Assembly: GCA_019914995.1 (NCBI GenBank)
Contig: CM034139.1
Coordinates: 6,922,461-6,986,460 of the forward strand
Length of the DNA stretch: 64,000 nucleotides
DNA from: Acanthochlamys bracteata
Taxonomy: Eukaryota; Streptophyta; Magnoliopsida; Pandanales; Velloziaceae
Direction of reading: 5' to 3'
In this document: positions 24,165 to 38,313 of the stretch, one piece after another
Layout of the letters: every line of letters starts with the position of its first letter
How positions within the stretch are numbered: position 1 is the stretch's first letter
Position numbers and translations under genes: made by a program
Notes under the pieces: generated by a model
Told to the model about the DNA's origin: nothing
The model's database searches: none
The model's input: only the letters and a program-made list of their open reading frames with translations

Positions 24165-27100
24165 ATGTTTAGAGCTTCTCGCCGTCTCCTTTCGCTCAAA
24201 GTAATTCATCTCTGAGATCTTTGCCTGATCTGTTGAATTTCGATCCATGAATTTGTGTATTTCTTTTTTAAATCTTGATTTGATTGATTCCTGTAAATTT
24301 AGTATACGGTATTGATTCGTGATTCGTATGGATTGTCCCCACCTTCCCCCACAAAAGAAATTGTGCTTTGGCTATTTAATCTGGGATTTGTCTCAGATTT
24401 GAGGAGAAGTTTGATTTTTATTTTACGATCTAATGCCTGACTTTGTTGAGGTGTGTTGAGGTAGGTTTTTCTGTTTTGATTTGTTCTTTATTGGTGGTTT
24501 CGCTGGCTTGCTTAGGTTTACGACATAGGTGTGCATATCGTAAGTGTTCGTTCATTGCGCTGCTTTGATCATTGATTGCTTTGTTTACTTTTGGAAAACA
24601 TGTCATTAGATGACATGGTTTGTATCTGTTGTTTGATTGCTAGAGCTAGTGCTTGTGATATATGTGTCACTGTATATGATTTTGTTGAATGGCATTGTTT
24701 CAGTGTTCAACATCTTGTATTTTCAATGATATTCTGTTCACCAGGCGACTACTGAAAGACAATTCCTTGGTGCAACTACAAGATTTTTGTCTCTTGTTTC
24801 ACTTGAACATTGTTTATCTGATTGGCGCTTCAATATTAAGATGCAATTAGGATCTTCTAATTCTGATGTGCATTAGAGAATCTTAGTGGTATACAATTAA
24901 TGTAATTTTAGCTGGTGTAGGGCATGTTTAATTTGTATCCTTACAACAGTTATACCATCTATAGAGTTCTTTTCTTCTCCCTAAGGTTAACCAGGCAATC
25001 ATTTGAACTTGTTCATTTGATCTTCTTAATGACCTTTGGAGGATCACTAATCTATGTGTTCTCCTGTCAGCATCAAGCAGATGGTAATAAAATCACGGGT
25101 GCCGCAACCAGATTTGCCAGTACAAGTGTTGCCACAAGGTCCTCTGGTGGCTTCTTTAGCTGGCTCACAGGGGAGCGTTCTACTCAACTTCCTCCCTTAG
25201 ATTTCCCTCTAACAGATGTAACAATTCCCTCAGCTTTACCTGATCGAGTAGAGCCTGGAAAGACGAAAATTACTACTCTACCAAATGGTTTTAAGATTGC
25301 CTCTGAAACATCACCGGTAGGCATTGCAAGATTGGGCATGAATTCTGTATTTGGACTTGCTGTGTTGATTGTTTTTTTGGACATCTGTAGAACCCAGCTG
25401 CATCGATAGGGCTTTATGTTGATTGTGGTTCCATATATGAAACACCTGCTTCATATGGGGCCACTAGCTTACTTGAGCGGATGGCTTTCAAGAGCACCAC
25501 GAACAGGAGTCATTTGCGGCTTGTGCGTGAAGTAGAAGCAATTGGAGGCAATGTGACAGCATCTGCTTCACGTGAACAAATGGGCTATACTTTTGATGCC
25601 CTTAAGACTCATTTACCTGAAATGGTGGAGGTGCTTGTCGATTCTGTAAGGAATGCTTTTTTCCTTGACTGGGAAGTCAATGAACAGGTATCATTTACAG
25701 GAGAAGTCTTTTTCCTATATTGTTAAGATTTGGAATTGCTAGATGACTGTTATGGCCATTGCAGCTACAGAAATTAAAGGCTGAAATAGGAGAGATATCT
25801 AAGAATCCTGAAGGCTTGGTTTTGGAGGGCATTCATTCAGCTGGCTATTCCGGTGCTTTGGCAAACCCATTAATTGCTTCAGAGACTGCGCTAGGCCGAT
25901 TGGGAGCATCCGCTTTAGAGAGTTTTGTTGATGTAGGATAAAGATCTTGCTTTTTCAATGAATAAGTGGTTTCATTTGTACATATGACATGTTGATTGCA
26001 TTGCTCTGATGTTCTTTTGATATCTGAGAATTTCAGGAGAACTACACTGCTCCTAGAATGGTACTGGCCGCTTCAGGTGTAGATCATGAGGAATTTGTTG
26101 CTGTCGCTGAGCCACTTTTGTCTGACCTTCCCAAGGTTCCTTGCCCTGAGGAGCCAAAATCTGTATATAAGGGAGGAGAATATCGGCATCAAGCAGATTC
26201 TCCAGTATGTTTTAAGATTTGAACTTGCTTGTAACTTGACTGCTTAGTTATGTCAAAATATGTATTCATCTGTTATCATTTTGCAGAACGTACATGTAGC
26301 ACTTGCTTTTGAACTTCCTGGTGGTTGGCATAAAGAGAAGGATGCCATGACATTGACAGTACTTCAGGTTCTCATAACGATATTAATATTCCCTTGCTTC
26401 CTAGAAAATCATGATAGCTTCTGCAATGTCAAAAACGATTGTTAGTTTGATATCAACACGCACACCATGTTCATCATGTATTCTGATATTTCTCTTAATG
26501 CAGATGCTTATGGGAGGAGGTGGCTCTTTCTCTGCAGGAGGCCCTGGGAAAGGGATGTATTCTCGGTTATGTATGTTTCTAATAACTATACCATAGCCGA
26601 CGCTTACGTATCTTTTTTCCTAGTTTAAATTTGGGTTTTGAAACAATTAACTATCACTTGTATCTCCTCCTCTGCTATTATATTACTTCTTTGCTATATA
26701 ACTCATGCCCAACATATTTTTTATCATTTTATGAACAGATACAAGGGTCCTGAATGAGCATCAGCAGATCCAGTCATGTTCTGCTTTTAATAGCATTTAC
26801 AATAAGACTGGCCTTTTTGGAATTCATACTACCACTGTAAGTGAAGCCACTTACTTTGAATATTAGGGTTTTAATCTTGGAAATCAATAGTTTAGAGATT
26901 TTGTATTATGCCTTTTGAAGTGTTGCATAGCTTCTATATGTGTATGTCGCAGAAAATATATAAATAGTTAATATTTGTTGTTCATTTTTTGCCCACTTGA
27001 CCTTGTTGCCGTATAGTCACTCTTGTCATGTAGTACACCTTGAAAATAGTTCCCAAACAGAGCCTTGAAAATTGACGTCATCATTTGAACCTTCAGATTC

Positions 27101-27965
27101 CAGAGTATGCTTCCAAGGCTGTTGATGTGGCTGCTAGAGAGTTGGTTGCAGTAGCAACTCCTGGACAAGGTTTGCTCGCTCTTGTGGTTTTTTTTTCCTA
27201 AGGATGAAACCTACCTCTCTATTATTTATTTATTTTTGTTTATTGTCTTTTTGTTCTTTTAGTTGACCAAGGACAACTAGATCGTGCTAAAGCTTCAACA
27301 AAATCTGCTGTTTTGATGAACCTGGAGTCTAGAGTACGTCTAAATTTGGTTATAATATGCAAGATAAATCCCTGTTTGGGTTGTTGTTTTTGACACTTTT
27401 CTCGTTCTCCTTCTCCAGATGGTTGCTTCAGAAGACATTGGACGTCAGATATTGACCTATGGAGAAAGGTTGGTTTCTTGTATCTCAGTTATATATCTGA
27501 ATTGAACTTTAGATCAAAATGTAAGGAATTAGGATACACTATTGCCCTTGTAAGAAGTAGAAGCTTAAGTAGGCGAGAAGTAGGCTGTGTAACATAGGCA
27601 GAGATGGCTACACATTAGAGATAATGGAATCAAACAATTACATGTAGAATATGCATAAGTTGAATTTCAAAGTTTTTTCCATTCATTTATCAGCTAAATT
27701 TCATGCGCTGACTCTAAACTTTGCAGAAAGCCAATTGAGCATTTCCTGAAGGCCGTTGATGAAGTGACATTGAAAGACATCACATCAATTGTTGAAAAGT
27801 TGATTTCTTCACCACTTACAATGGCATCTTATGGAGATGGTATGTTCTAAAGCCAATTGTTTACTTCTCATAAAAAATTCTCAGCACTTCTGTTAACTTG
27901 CTATTGCTGTTGCAGTGGTTCATGTTCCAAGTTATGATGCTGTCAGCCAAATGTTCCACAAATGA
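24165..27965 (+). CDS. MPPalpha: Mitochondrial-processing peptidase alpha subunit, 13 exons, 505 residues
   Basis: Exons: 24165-24200, 25071-25316, 25391-25687, 25765-25932, 26037-26204, 26287-26367, 26504-26570, 26739-26836, 27097-27169, 27263-27333, 27419-27468, 27727-27839 and 27916-27965, all GT-AG and in frame. The N-terminus ([12 protein letters not shown]) is Arg-rich, as in a mitochondrial presequence. The pitrilysin (M16) fold is clear from [22 protein letters not shown] and [19 protein letters not shown]. The Gly-rich substrate loop [16 protein letters not shown] is at about 333-350. The HXXEH zinc site is absent (SLLER at 120-124), as normal for the alpha subunit, which binds presequences while beta cuts. 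In plants MPP is built into the cytochrome bc1 complex. The His usual before LLER is Ser here, a small departure. Confidence 0.96.
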
Positions 27966-28304
27966 TTTTGAGGCGCATCCATGTTTGTGTTGAGTTTGCT
28001 GCCTTAGAGCTCCTTCACTACAAGTTATGCTGCCTGTTCTCAAGGATTTCTGTTTCTCATCCAAATCATTTGACGAATAACATACAGCTACTTCTGATCG
28101 AGACTTTTGCTTATTGTACTCTCGACTTCTTTTGTTCATGTAAATTTCTTCGACTTACATTTGGTAGTTAGCTGATAACACTTTTCACAGCTATGTGAAG
28201 CCAACCAAAATTTCTATAAATAGTACGATGCCTTGTAGCATGAACAATTTTCGTTAGCTTATAACTATTATGGATTTCGACTCTTATCCGATTAATCGAA
28301 TATG
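27966..28304. other. 3' region of MPP-alpha
   Basis: Ordinary-complexity sequence after the stop, probably 3' UTR to about 28250. No further gene seen. Confidence 0.4.
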
Positions 28305-28512
28305 GAGCGTTTGAAAGTACTTACAAAATAAAAATCTTTTAAAATAAAAAATATTTTTATTTTTTATCTAAAAAATAAAAATATATAATAAAAAATTTTA
28401 TTATGTAAATTTTTAAATATTTTATAATTTTTTAAATATTTATAAAATAAATATTAAAAAAAATATAAAATAACAAAAATTAAAATGTTAGTTTTTTATA
28501 AGTTAAATCAAA
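28305..28512. repeat. AT-rich foldback element, family A (well-preserved copy)
   Basis: Bounded by GGAGCGTTTGAAAGTACTTA and ATAAGTTAAATCAAACAGCC, inverted to one another. The interior has TTTTATTATGTAAATTTTTA and AAAATAAATATTAAAA, closely matching the copy at 1038-1276. Confidence 0.5.
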
Positions 28513-29026
28513 CAGCCCAAAGTTTCTCGGAGAGCTCATTCCATTCTGTTCTTAGCATTATTCACAGGTGACTTTTGTCTCTTTACCTTGTATGCTCTCT
28601 AGATACGAATACCTGTACTCTCTGGTATTTGACTCGGTTTCACGCGGCACGGAGATTTCAAGCAATCTAATGAACGAAAATTTCACCTTTGTTTAGTTGT
28701 TTTTTCTTTTTCCTAAATCGAGACACAGCAGTGAGCAGCATACGATGATGTCGTCTTCTTGAATTCTTCTCCTGTTTCGTTAATTCCTTCAAAACTCGTC
28801 TTTGTATTTATTTATTCGTCTAGAAACCGAACCAGTATCTAAAAACCGCTTTCTGTTTTCCAACAACGCCCACTGAACTGAGCTCCCAATTCTTACTCTC
28901 ATTCTCTCTTGGTCAATTCGTTTTGTCTACTTTTCTTCTACTTGGAAATTTACTGCTTTGATTCTTCTTCTTTGAGGTTGGTGTTCTGTCTGTTTCTTCT
29001 GTTCAAACAAACAAAAGAAAATTTTA

Positions 29027-32000
29027 ATGGAGGAGAAATTGAATGCCAAGAAGATTGTTCAAGGAGAAGGTGGTTACGTTCTTGAAGATGTCCCTCATCT
29101 CACTGACTACTTACCAGATCTCAGGGTAATTCCGTTTGTGGTAGTTGAATTTCGGTGTGCTTTCATTCTCGACAGTAATAGCTAGCTTAGTTCGACTAGT
29201 CGCAGGCTTGGTGAGATAATTACTGTAGAAAATTCGAGGGCTTTTGGAGTGAAAAGGTTGAAATTTTTAATCCTTTTCGGTTCGAAATCAAAATTTTTTT
29301 GCTTCCTCTTACTCTTTAGCTTCTAGCCTGTAATCAAACAATCTCAGTTGGTTGGTTCCTTTCGAGTTCATGTTATATTTAGCGATGAAAGTACTGTTTT
29401 GAGCTTTAGAAAGATGAATAACTGAAAGTAATGTCAGATCAGGTATTATGGTTTAGAAAAACAAATTTTCACCTAGCAGGTGTGATTTGTAGGAGACTTT
29501 GTTTCTTTCTTGAGATAAACTAAGAAACTGGTGGTAACAATTTCTGAAATTTGAGGTAAACTCGTGTCGCAGCTGTACTGTGTGTCTGAGTTAAAGAAGA
29601 CTAGCATTTACTGTGGTCAGATTATCTGCTTCATCACTTTCTACTAACCTTTGCTTGCTCATGTTTTCGCAGAACTACCCTAACCCTCTTCAAAATCATC
29701 CAGCATATGCTGTTGTGAAGTACGTCTTTGCAATATCGTTGCTTCAGTATTATGTTACATTTGATAACCCTTACCATTTTAGTGATTGAAATTGCAAGTA
29801 GTGACCAATGATATTCGTGGTTGGCAGGCAGTACTTTGTCAATGCTGATGATACTGTTGCTCAGAAGGTAAATACTTCGATCTCTAAGTTGATTTTTTTT
29901 TGTCTTGAATTATATTTTATTTGTTGATTTGCTCTCTTTTTGTGCCTAAATAACAATCATTGACAAATGATGAACAACTATGTTATTTTGAGTTAGCTAG
30001 CTTAAACAGTTGGTGGTATTTTGTAGATTGTGGTACACAAAAATGGTGAAAGAGGAACTCATTTTCGTCGGTCTGGGCCACGTCAAAGGGTATGCACTTT
30101 ATGTTTCTAACCAATAAATACTCCTGGAAAGTTCCTTAAAGAGTTTGAAATGATAGTCTTGAAATCTTAAACAGGTGTACTTTGAATCTGAAGATGTGAA
30201 TGCTTGCATAGTGACATGCGGAGGCCTATGTCCTGGCCTCAACACAGTCGTCAGAGAAATTGTATGCGGTTTGTCTGACATGTATGGTGTCAAGGAAGTT
30301 CTTGGGATAGAGGTAAGGGATTTTACATCATCCTTCAACACCACCATTACCCATAATTACACTTCAGGTCAATCAGGCCGCATGTGCTAGTTTTGTAGAA
30401 TAAGAGAGTGTTTCTGTTGATGTACTTGAAGAAGATCTTATTCATTTTTTGAGCTTATTCTTCTCTTTATAGTGCTGATGAATTTGTTTATGTGGTCACA
30501 ATGATAGGATGGATACAAAGGCTTCTATGCTCGCAATACTGTACCTTTGACTCAAAAAAGTGTGAATGACATCCATAAACGCGGAGGAACTATTCTTCGA
30601 ACATCGAGGGGAGGTCATGATACCATGAAGATAGTTGATAACATTCAAGATCGTGGAATTAATCAAGTAAATTGAGAAACTTAAGTATAGTGGATTATTT
30701 TTGCTTATGTTGTATACATTGTCATTAACTCTGTCGGTTGTGTCAAATTTGTCTGTCCAGGTTTACATAATTGGAGGAGATGGAACTCAAAAGGGAGCTT
30801 CTTTGATTTTTGAGGTGAGAAGTGCTCAAATAAGTGATTATAGGCATCATTACCCAATTGGCTCCTTTTTTTTTCGTTGTCTAAAACTTGTAATAGCTAT
30901 GAACACTTGATTGGCTTCATGATGTATTTATTATCCATATCTGATTCTGCATTCAGGAGATACGACGACGTCGCCTAAAAGTTGTTGTTGCTGGAGTCCC
31001 AAAGACAATAGATAATGATATTGCGGTACTTCGGTTCCTGTTTCATATCTGTTTATGGTTATTTTGTTTCTAGATTATCAAGCTGTGTATACTAGATTTT
31101 CAGTAATTTAGATTCATGCTATCTCTTTCTTTAGGTTATTGATAAATCATTTGGGTTCGATACTGCTGTTGAAGAGGCTCAACGTGCTATTAATGCAGCA
31201 CATGTCGAGGCTGGAAGTTGTGAGAATGGCATAGGCTTTGTGAAGCTAATGGGTCGTAATAGCGGTAACTTTCTTCTACAGATTACTTCTTTTCCATCTT
31301 CTTGCGATGGTACATGCTTATGGTCAATAGTTTTAATACTAAGAAAAAACAAGCACAAGGTTTGATTTCTTTTCATTTTTCCTCAATAAGTCAGTAATTG
31401 TTTTTTCCTCTACTGCTGAAGCACTGATTTGCAATTTTCTTTATGGCTTACTGATACAGGATTCATTGCAATGTATGCTACATTGGCAAGCCGCGATGTG
31501 GTAAGTGCAATAGTATGAATATGCATAAACTTATGATAACATTTTCCTTCCTTTCCAAAATTGGTTCCGTTGACGAGGTCCACAACATTTGCATCTCTCC
31601 AAGAAATTATTGCTCTTAACTTGTTTCTGCAATGATGGCTATCCTGGCTTTTGCATGACATCTTCCTTTGTAAAATGACTTTGTTTCCTTTTAGCATTGC
31701 CTCCATAGTTCACTGAAAGATTAGACGGGAGCAACTGGCATCTAGGATTTAAAAACCTAGGGTATTATAAAGAAAGTTGTTTGACATACAGCGAACATTT
31801 GGAACCAATATGAGAGCAGCAGAACAAATAAAAGTAAATATAGTCTAGAAATGATTCTAAATGTTCGAGTTGGTGGTGAAATTAACTGTTTGATTGTTTA
31901 TGTTTCGCATGCTAGCATTAACCTGGGTCCATCTGATGTGTCAAACAGCATACACTATTTTTTCCTCCCAATGCTATTTGATCTGAGCACCGGTAACATT

Positions 32001-33041
32001 GAAGCATGAACAGAAAGTTACAATATTCAAAGGAAAATACTTAACTACTTCCTTTTCTTATTTTTTGGTTAGGATTGTTGCTTGATACCAGAGTCGCCTT
32101 TTTATCTTGAAGGAAAAGGAGGGCTTTTCGAGTATATAGAGAGGAGGCTTAAAGAGAATGGTCATATGGTTCTGGTAGTCGCTGAAGGTGCTGGGCAAGA
32201 ACTTATTGCTGAAAGTATGGGGTCTATGGAGAAAGCAGATGAGTCTGGAAATAAGATGCTTTTTGATGTCGGTCCATGGTTATCTCAAAAAATAAAAGTA
32301 AGCCTCTTGCCAGTAGTTTTGCTTAATTTATCTCGTATTTTTGAGCGAAATGGTGCTGAGTGTTAGTTCCTTGTAGGATCACTTTGCAAGCAGCGGAAAG
32401 ATGAATATAAATCTCAAGTACATAGGTATCAGCATATGAAATATGAGTTGACTACTTTTGTTTAACATATTTACTTCAGCGAGGACTAACTGTTTTACAA
32501 CTTATTACATTTCAGATCCAACATACATGATTAGGGCAATTCCAAGTAATGCATCTGACAATGTATACTGCACGCTGCTGGCTCATAGTGTTGTTCATGG
32601 TGCAATGGCTGGTTACACAGGTTTCACTGTAGGACCTATTAATGGACGACACGCTTATATACCTTTCTATGTAAGTAATGTCTATGTACATAAACTTATA
32701 AGCATAAATCAGTCTCTTAATACCTTTCTATGTAACTAAAGAAGCCATCTAATTGCATGAAACGTAAGCATTTAATATTTACATTATCTGCAAAAGTATC
32801 AAGATGCGTTGGATTTGAAGCCAACCTTGTTTGATGGTCTTAATGTCTGCAGAGAGTGACGGAAAAACGAAATAAGGTTGTAATAACGGACAGGATGTGG
32901 GCAAGGCTGCTATCCTCTACCAATCAGCCGAGTTTCCTGTCTCCAGAAGATATTGAGGACGCCAAGAAAACAAACATGCCACCAAAAGAGTTGATGCTAA
33001 ATCGGCAATACAGTCAAAAGAATCAGCAGGTAAATGGCTGA
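29027..33041 (+). CDS. PFK: ATP-dependent 6-phosphofructokinase (plant PFK3 type), 14 exons, 485 residues
   Basis: Exons: 29027-29125, 29673-29719, 29828-29867, 30027-30089, 30175-30312, 30508-30666, 30761-30814, 30957-31025, 31135-31264, 31460-31500, 32073-32297, 32377-32425, 32516-32670 and 32853-33041. The product phosphorylates fructose-6-phosphate to the 1,6-bisphosphate. Motifs: [22 protein letters not shown] (183-193), where GGDG rather than GGDD marks the ATP and not the pyrophosphate enzyme; catalytic PKTIDNDI (215-222); LMGR (about 261-264); [25 protein letters not shown]. There is no transit peptide; the start [11 protein letters not shown] and high match to AtPFK3 (from memory) point to a cytosolic isoform. 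All introns are GT-AG and the frame is intact. The 10th intron (31501-32072) is the longest of the 3' half. Confidence 0.96.
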
Positions 33042-33389
33042 TAAAGCACCGCAGCATTCATTAAAGCCCCAACTATCTAAGTCCAGAACTGGAGTGAAGT
33101 ATGTAACTTTTGATTTTGCACAAATTGCTTTTCTCGGCCTGCTTTTTCTTTATTTACTTTGTTGGAAAAAACCGTGAAGTGATACGTTTTATTTCGATAT
33201 GCATATGCCAAGTTCTTTCAAATGAAATGGTGGTTCATATTTATCAAATCATTTCAGACATGGTATTCTGTGCAACTCGTTTTCGTTCACAACTATTTTC
33301 ACAAACACAATAAAAGCTCACAGAATAGCCAAGCATGATATATATCATCTTCAAATAAGAATGAAGGAAGCTGATGCTTTCCTAGGTTG

Positions 33390-33662
33390 CAAAGGCTTTG
33401 CCTGCACCGATGTCATCAGTATAAGTATCTAATGCTGCAAGGCCTACTGCCTCAGTTATCTCACCACAGCACTCATATAGCAGGCTGTGCTGAAGCAAAC
33501 AGTGTTTTGCATCTCATGGCAGTATCTGCAACCTTTCCATGCTGAATTTGGTTCGTAATTGTCCTCTGGGAAGTTTATTTTTCAGGATTGCTGGCTGCCC
33601 AATGAAAACACCTCCAGGAGAACCACTCCAGAGCAGAACACGTCTGTCCTCCAGTTCAGCTG
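33390..33662 (-). pseudogene. Relic of a receptor-kinase last exon
   Basis: On the minus strand this segment parallels the last exon of the pseudogene at 35312-46013. Matching blocks: GGAGTGGTTCTCCTGGA with GGCGTGGTTCTTTTGGA, GGGCAGCCAGCAATCCTGA with GGACAGCCAGCTGTCCTAA, and TACGAACCAAATTCAGCATG with TATGAACCAAACTCTGCATG. It covers kinase subdomains IX to the C-terminus. Stops and frame breaks leave no ORF. Confidence 0.65.
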
Positions 33663-33667
33663 AAGAG

Positions 33668-33895
33668 GGTTAGGAAATGTTTATAAAAAAAATTTAAACT
33701 AAAAAATATGTTTATTCTACTTTTTAAAAAATTAGTTTTTATTTAAAATAATAATAATAAATAGTAATAAAATTTTATAACATAGAATTTTTATATATTT
33801 TATAAAATTTTAATAAAATTTATAAAATATTATAAAAAATTTATTAAAAAAGTTACAAAGCAATTGTTTAGAACGTAATTTCAAAAGCGGTCTTA
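33668..33895. repeat. AT-rich foldback element, family A
   Basis: Begins GGTTAGGAAATGTTTATAAA. The interior AACATAGAATTTTTATATAT and the order of A/T blocks follow family A. Ends near AATTGTTTAGAACG. Confidence 0.4.
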
Positions 33896-33979
33896 ATCTT
33901 CCAATTACTAGAAACCAAGAATCTCATTAAACTTCATAATAAGTTGAGAACTCAATCGACAATTTTTTCGCATTGATTA

Positions 33980-34165
33980 TTTCAAAAATAATTTTTATTT
34001 TTATTTTTTAATATATTTTTTATAAATAGTTAAAAGATTTATTTAAAATTAAAATATATAGAAAAAATCTTACGTAGTTAAAATCTTTTATTATTTATTT
34101 TTTTAAGTACAAAAATATAACTCAATTTTTAGTAATGAAATTTTTTTATATTAAAAAATTTTATT
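33980..34165. repeat. AT-rich repeat, probable family A (reverse, eroded)
   Basis: A/T-only stretch with AAAAAATCTTACGTAGTTAA, the reverse of the family core. The ends are not preserved. Confidence 0.3.
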
Positions 34166-34257
34166 TCAAAAGTAGTTCGTTTTTTATATTATAGCGATCA
34201 AATCACGGCGAACGAAAACGAAGCACGAGTACTGTTTATCGCTTTGGTACGATGTAG

Positions 34258-34505
34258 AGCCCGTTTGGGATTATTTTTTTTAAACAAAATTTTTAATTTT
34301 TAATTATATATTTTTTAATATATATTTTATAAATATTTAAAAATTCTATTTAAAAATTTAAAAAATATAAAAAAATTTTATTTAATAAAAATTTTTTATT
34401 ACATATTTTTATTTTTTTAAAATAAAAATATAAAACTCGTTTTTCAAAAAAAATAAAAATATTTTTTATTTTAAAAAAATTTTATTTTATAAATACTTTC
34501 AGACG
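34258..34505. repeat. AT-rich foldback element, family A (reverse orientation)
   Basis: Starts GAGCCCGTTTGGGATTATTT and ends TTTATAAATACTTTCAGACG, the reverse of the GTACTTATAAAATAAA start of family A. Confidence 0.45.
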
Positions 34506-34699
34506 TCCCGTAGCTAATGACTTTTGAGATATTTCTCTTATAAATTTCTACGTATAATCCAAACGTTCTAATCTGATTTACAGTGACTAGAAAATCCTAC
34601 GATTGTTTAGAAAGTTCGTAGTTGTAATTCGATCAGTTTAGAACACGAAAAAATATGGAAATACAATAAAGTGAAGAAACTTCCGGAAAATTTTTCTTC

Positions 34700-34945
34700 T
34701 TACAAGAAAAGTATTCTTAGATCTTATTTCAAATATACCAAATTTTATTCTATTTTTTTTCAAATTTTAAAATCACTTTACGTATTTTAAAATATCACTC
34801 TGAATTTTATTTTAATCAAACTTTATTTCTATTAAAATTTAATTTTTTTATTTCAAATATTATTTCAAATTCTACTTTCATTCAATTCTATTTTTATTGA
34901 ATTTTATTTTTTAAAATTTAGTTTCGCAGTGTATTTGAAATAGGC
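34700..34945. repeat. MITE-like element related to family B
   Basis: Contains CTTATTTCAAATATACC near the left end and GTGTATTTGAAATAGGC at the right end, giving inverted termini like those of the element at 21187-21481. The interior is T-rich with repeated TTTTATTTxAAATT blocks. No duplication identified. Confidence 0.4.
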
Positions 34946-35813
34946 AGTTATCTTTTCAGCTGCTGAACACTCTCTCGGTAACCTTCGTCTTCTTTTCTGG
35001 AGAAAAATGAATTAATTGATTTCAAAAACTTTTCGGAGCTCTCTCAGTGCAACGAAGAAAAATAAAAACAGACCATTTGCATTTGGGTCATTTCAGCCCA
35101 GCCCAACCCATTGACCGATTTGACACAATAAACATTTACGCAGCAAGCCTAGTTCAAGGAAGCAATTGCACAAACATCCATCTAAGATAAGATATTATAA
35201 CCATCAATACAAAATTGCTCAGTTATTATGTTTTTACTAGCAAGATTTATTTGATATGCATAAAACAGTTGTCCAAACAACATTGAAGTGTGAAAAACGA
35301 ACTCCATTGTTTCATCTTACTGATGGACCAACTATACTTGCACCATCATCGATAACAAAAGTTGAAGATGAACTGAGATCATCGGCGTACATATTGGAAA
35401 CAGCAAGCTCTAACGCATCCTTGAGCTGTATCACAACATCATTCATAGTAGGCCTTTGGGTGGCATCAGGTAATGTGCAACTCATCGCAATGTCAACAAC
35501 CTTCCATGCAGAGTTTGGTTCATAATCTCCTTGTAGTCTCCGGTCTACAACTTCGTCGATGTTCCCTGTATCCCAGCTTCGGTTGGACCAAGCATATTAT
35601 GTGAATCTCTGGATCTGTTAGGACAGCTGGCTGTCCTGTGATTAGTTCCAAAAGAACCACGCCAAAACTGTAGACATCACTTTTCTGGTTCAGTTGGTTA
35701 GTATTGTGGTACCTGAGAAAAAAATTCTCAGGAACATTGGTTCTAAAGAATAAGAGACAGTGAGGAAAAAATTTCGAATCAATATATGGAAAGGGAAATG
35801 AGGAAGCTTATTA

Positions 35814-36053
<240 letters not shown>

Positions 36054-38313
36054 TCAAAAGTGTTTTATTGAAAATTAATACAAGATGACAGTAGGCAATG
36101 CGGCATTACAACTAGAAATGGGAAAGAAGCAAAGAGTATAGGAGTTACTGTGCCCAGACCTTGAGCGGCTTGAAGTGCAATTCGAAGTCGTTCTGTCCAA
36201 TTCAAGGTTTCACAGCTGCTTTCTGCATCAGCTAGAGGAGCAAACAAATCGGAGGTAAGTAATTGTCCTTCTAGACTTTCGTCACCAAGCTGTTCTGTAA
36301 ATAGAAAAGGTATGCATCAAGGGGAAAACCAAATCACCTCTTAGGTAATCTTGAAGGTTCCCCCTATTCATGTACTCATATACTAGCGCCATGCGGTTGC
36401 CTTTCCTATAGTATCCGACCAAGGACACAAGGTTCCTGTGATGGACCTTCTTCAAGAGCTGGGCCTTCAACACAAAATGGAGTTGTTAAATGTAACTTAT
36501 GCTTCATTGACGTAGCATAGAAAAGTAAGAACGTGCAAATTCGTGGCGCCAGGATCCCGTTTACCACTAGTAACATTAACATCATCACAATTAATGTCAC
36601 AAGAAGCTTTACCTCTGCCATGAATTGCTTAGCCCCTTGTTTAGATGAGAGGGAGAGCATCTTGACAGCAACTTCTCTGCCACTATCCTTTATTCCGTAG
36701 TAAACAGTTCCAAATCCTCCACGGCCAATTTCTCGTTCAAAATTATTGGTTATTTTCTCCAATTCAGCATAAGTGAATGGCCGGCTCTCAGACATGAAGT
36801 CACCTGAAATAGAGGTGGTTGCCTTTATGGTGAGGGTCTGTAGGAACACTTACAGCTGAAAGTCTCAAGCAAAGATAAACTAAATAACGCCGACATGGCT
36901 AATTTGTGTTAGATGTAGTTCATGCAAAACCAACTCAGTTGCTCGTGGGTAGAACAATGAAAGAGGACCAGCAGACATAAGCTTCATTGTAAACAAAAAT
37001 TAATTAGAGGTACCTTGTCGTCTACTCTTCATCATTTTCCAAACAAAAAGTGCAGCAGCAAGCAGGATCAGTACTGGAATTACCACAAGTGTCGCTACAA
37101 TGGGTGCACTAAGTTGTCTATTTGAGCCACAAGTGCCACTGCAAGGGCTTATATTTTCCTTGATACTAACACTGCAAGCAAATTGATCTTTATGAGTATA
37201 GCATAGGGTCAGTGTTGAAAAATTGAAATGGAGACTTAAACCATGGATGAACAATTGTTCTGTCATTCCTCAACCTTAATGTAAGCTTTCCCTTTGCTTG
37301 TTTTTCCAAAAGGGCAGGAGGGACTGGTCCAGCTAGTTGATTGCCTGAAAGATTTCTGAGAAAAGAAAATTGGAGTTATCAGCAATTGGTCGTACCATAG
37401 ACTGTAAAGAATTTCAGTACCAACAAATATTTCCACTTACAGGATCTGAAGGGATGTTACGCTTGCTAGCACATCAGGTATTTCCCCTGTGAGATTATTG
37501 TTTGATAAATCTCTGAAAGAAGAAGCATTTTATCAACTATAAGCACTGACTGGCACTTGTAGTACTGTCTTAACCAAAACTCAAAAACCTTGACACAAGG
37601 AAGAGAGTTTATCAGAAGTTAACAATTCATAGACAAACTCTGGTAATCTGGAACGAGAAGTTTAGTTCATGTGTAAATGCTATCACTTAGTATGGAAGGA
37701 AGTAAATTACTCACAAGTACTGAAGGGCAGTGAGATTGGCAAGGGAGATAGGTATTTGGCCGGTCAATCCACTGGAAGATAAATTTCTGCATGAGGATTG
37801 GACTGGTTAGATTAACATTTAAATTATCCATCAGTGAAAAGATTAAGCAGCAACTGATAGGGAACTTACAGACTTGTGATCCTTGGCTGATAGGACGCAT
37901 CATATGTGCAATTCAGACCATCCCAGGCGAAGACCTGGGGTGCACAGGGATCACCCATCCAGTTTCTCTTCACTTGAAATCGATCCGTAACCAAAAGAAT
38001 AGCCTCAGCTGGTTTCAATACAATCAGAATAAAGTTAGACTACTGTCAAGTAAAATCATCAAAAGAATTTTTGACATTTCAGCTAATTAGAAAGGGTGAC
38101 TAAGTTTATGAACTGTTAATCAAGGGTCAGTTCAGAATTGCATTCAATTAATAAAAAAAGTTAGAGGAGTTAATATTGCAAGCATACCATCTCCAGCATC
38201 TGTTGCCAGAAGCGTTGGTGTGTTGAGCACAATGAAGGATGGGTGGAAGTGTGGATGTATTGGTTGCCGCAAGAGTGTAGTTATACTGGTATAGAGTCCT
38301 AAGCCAGCCACTG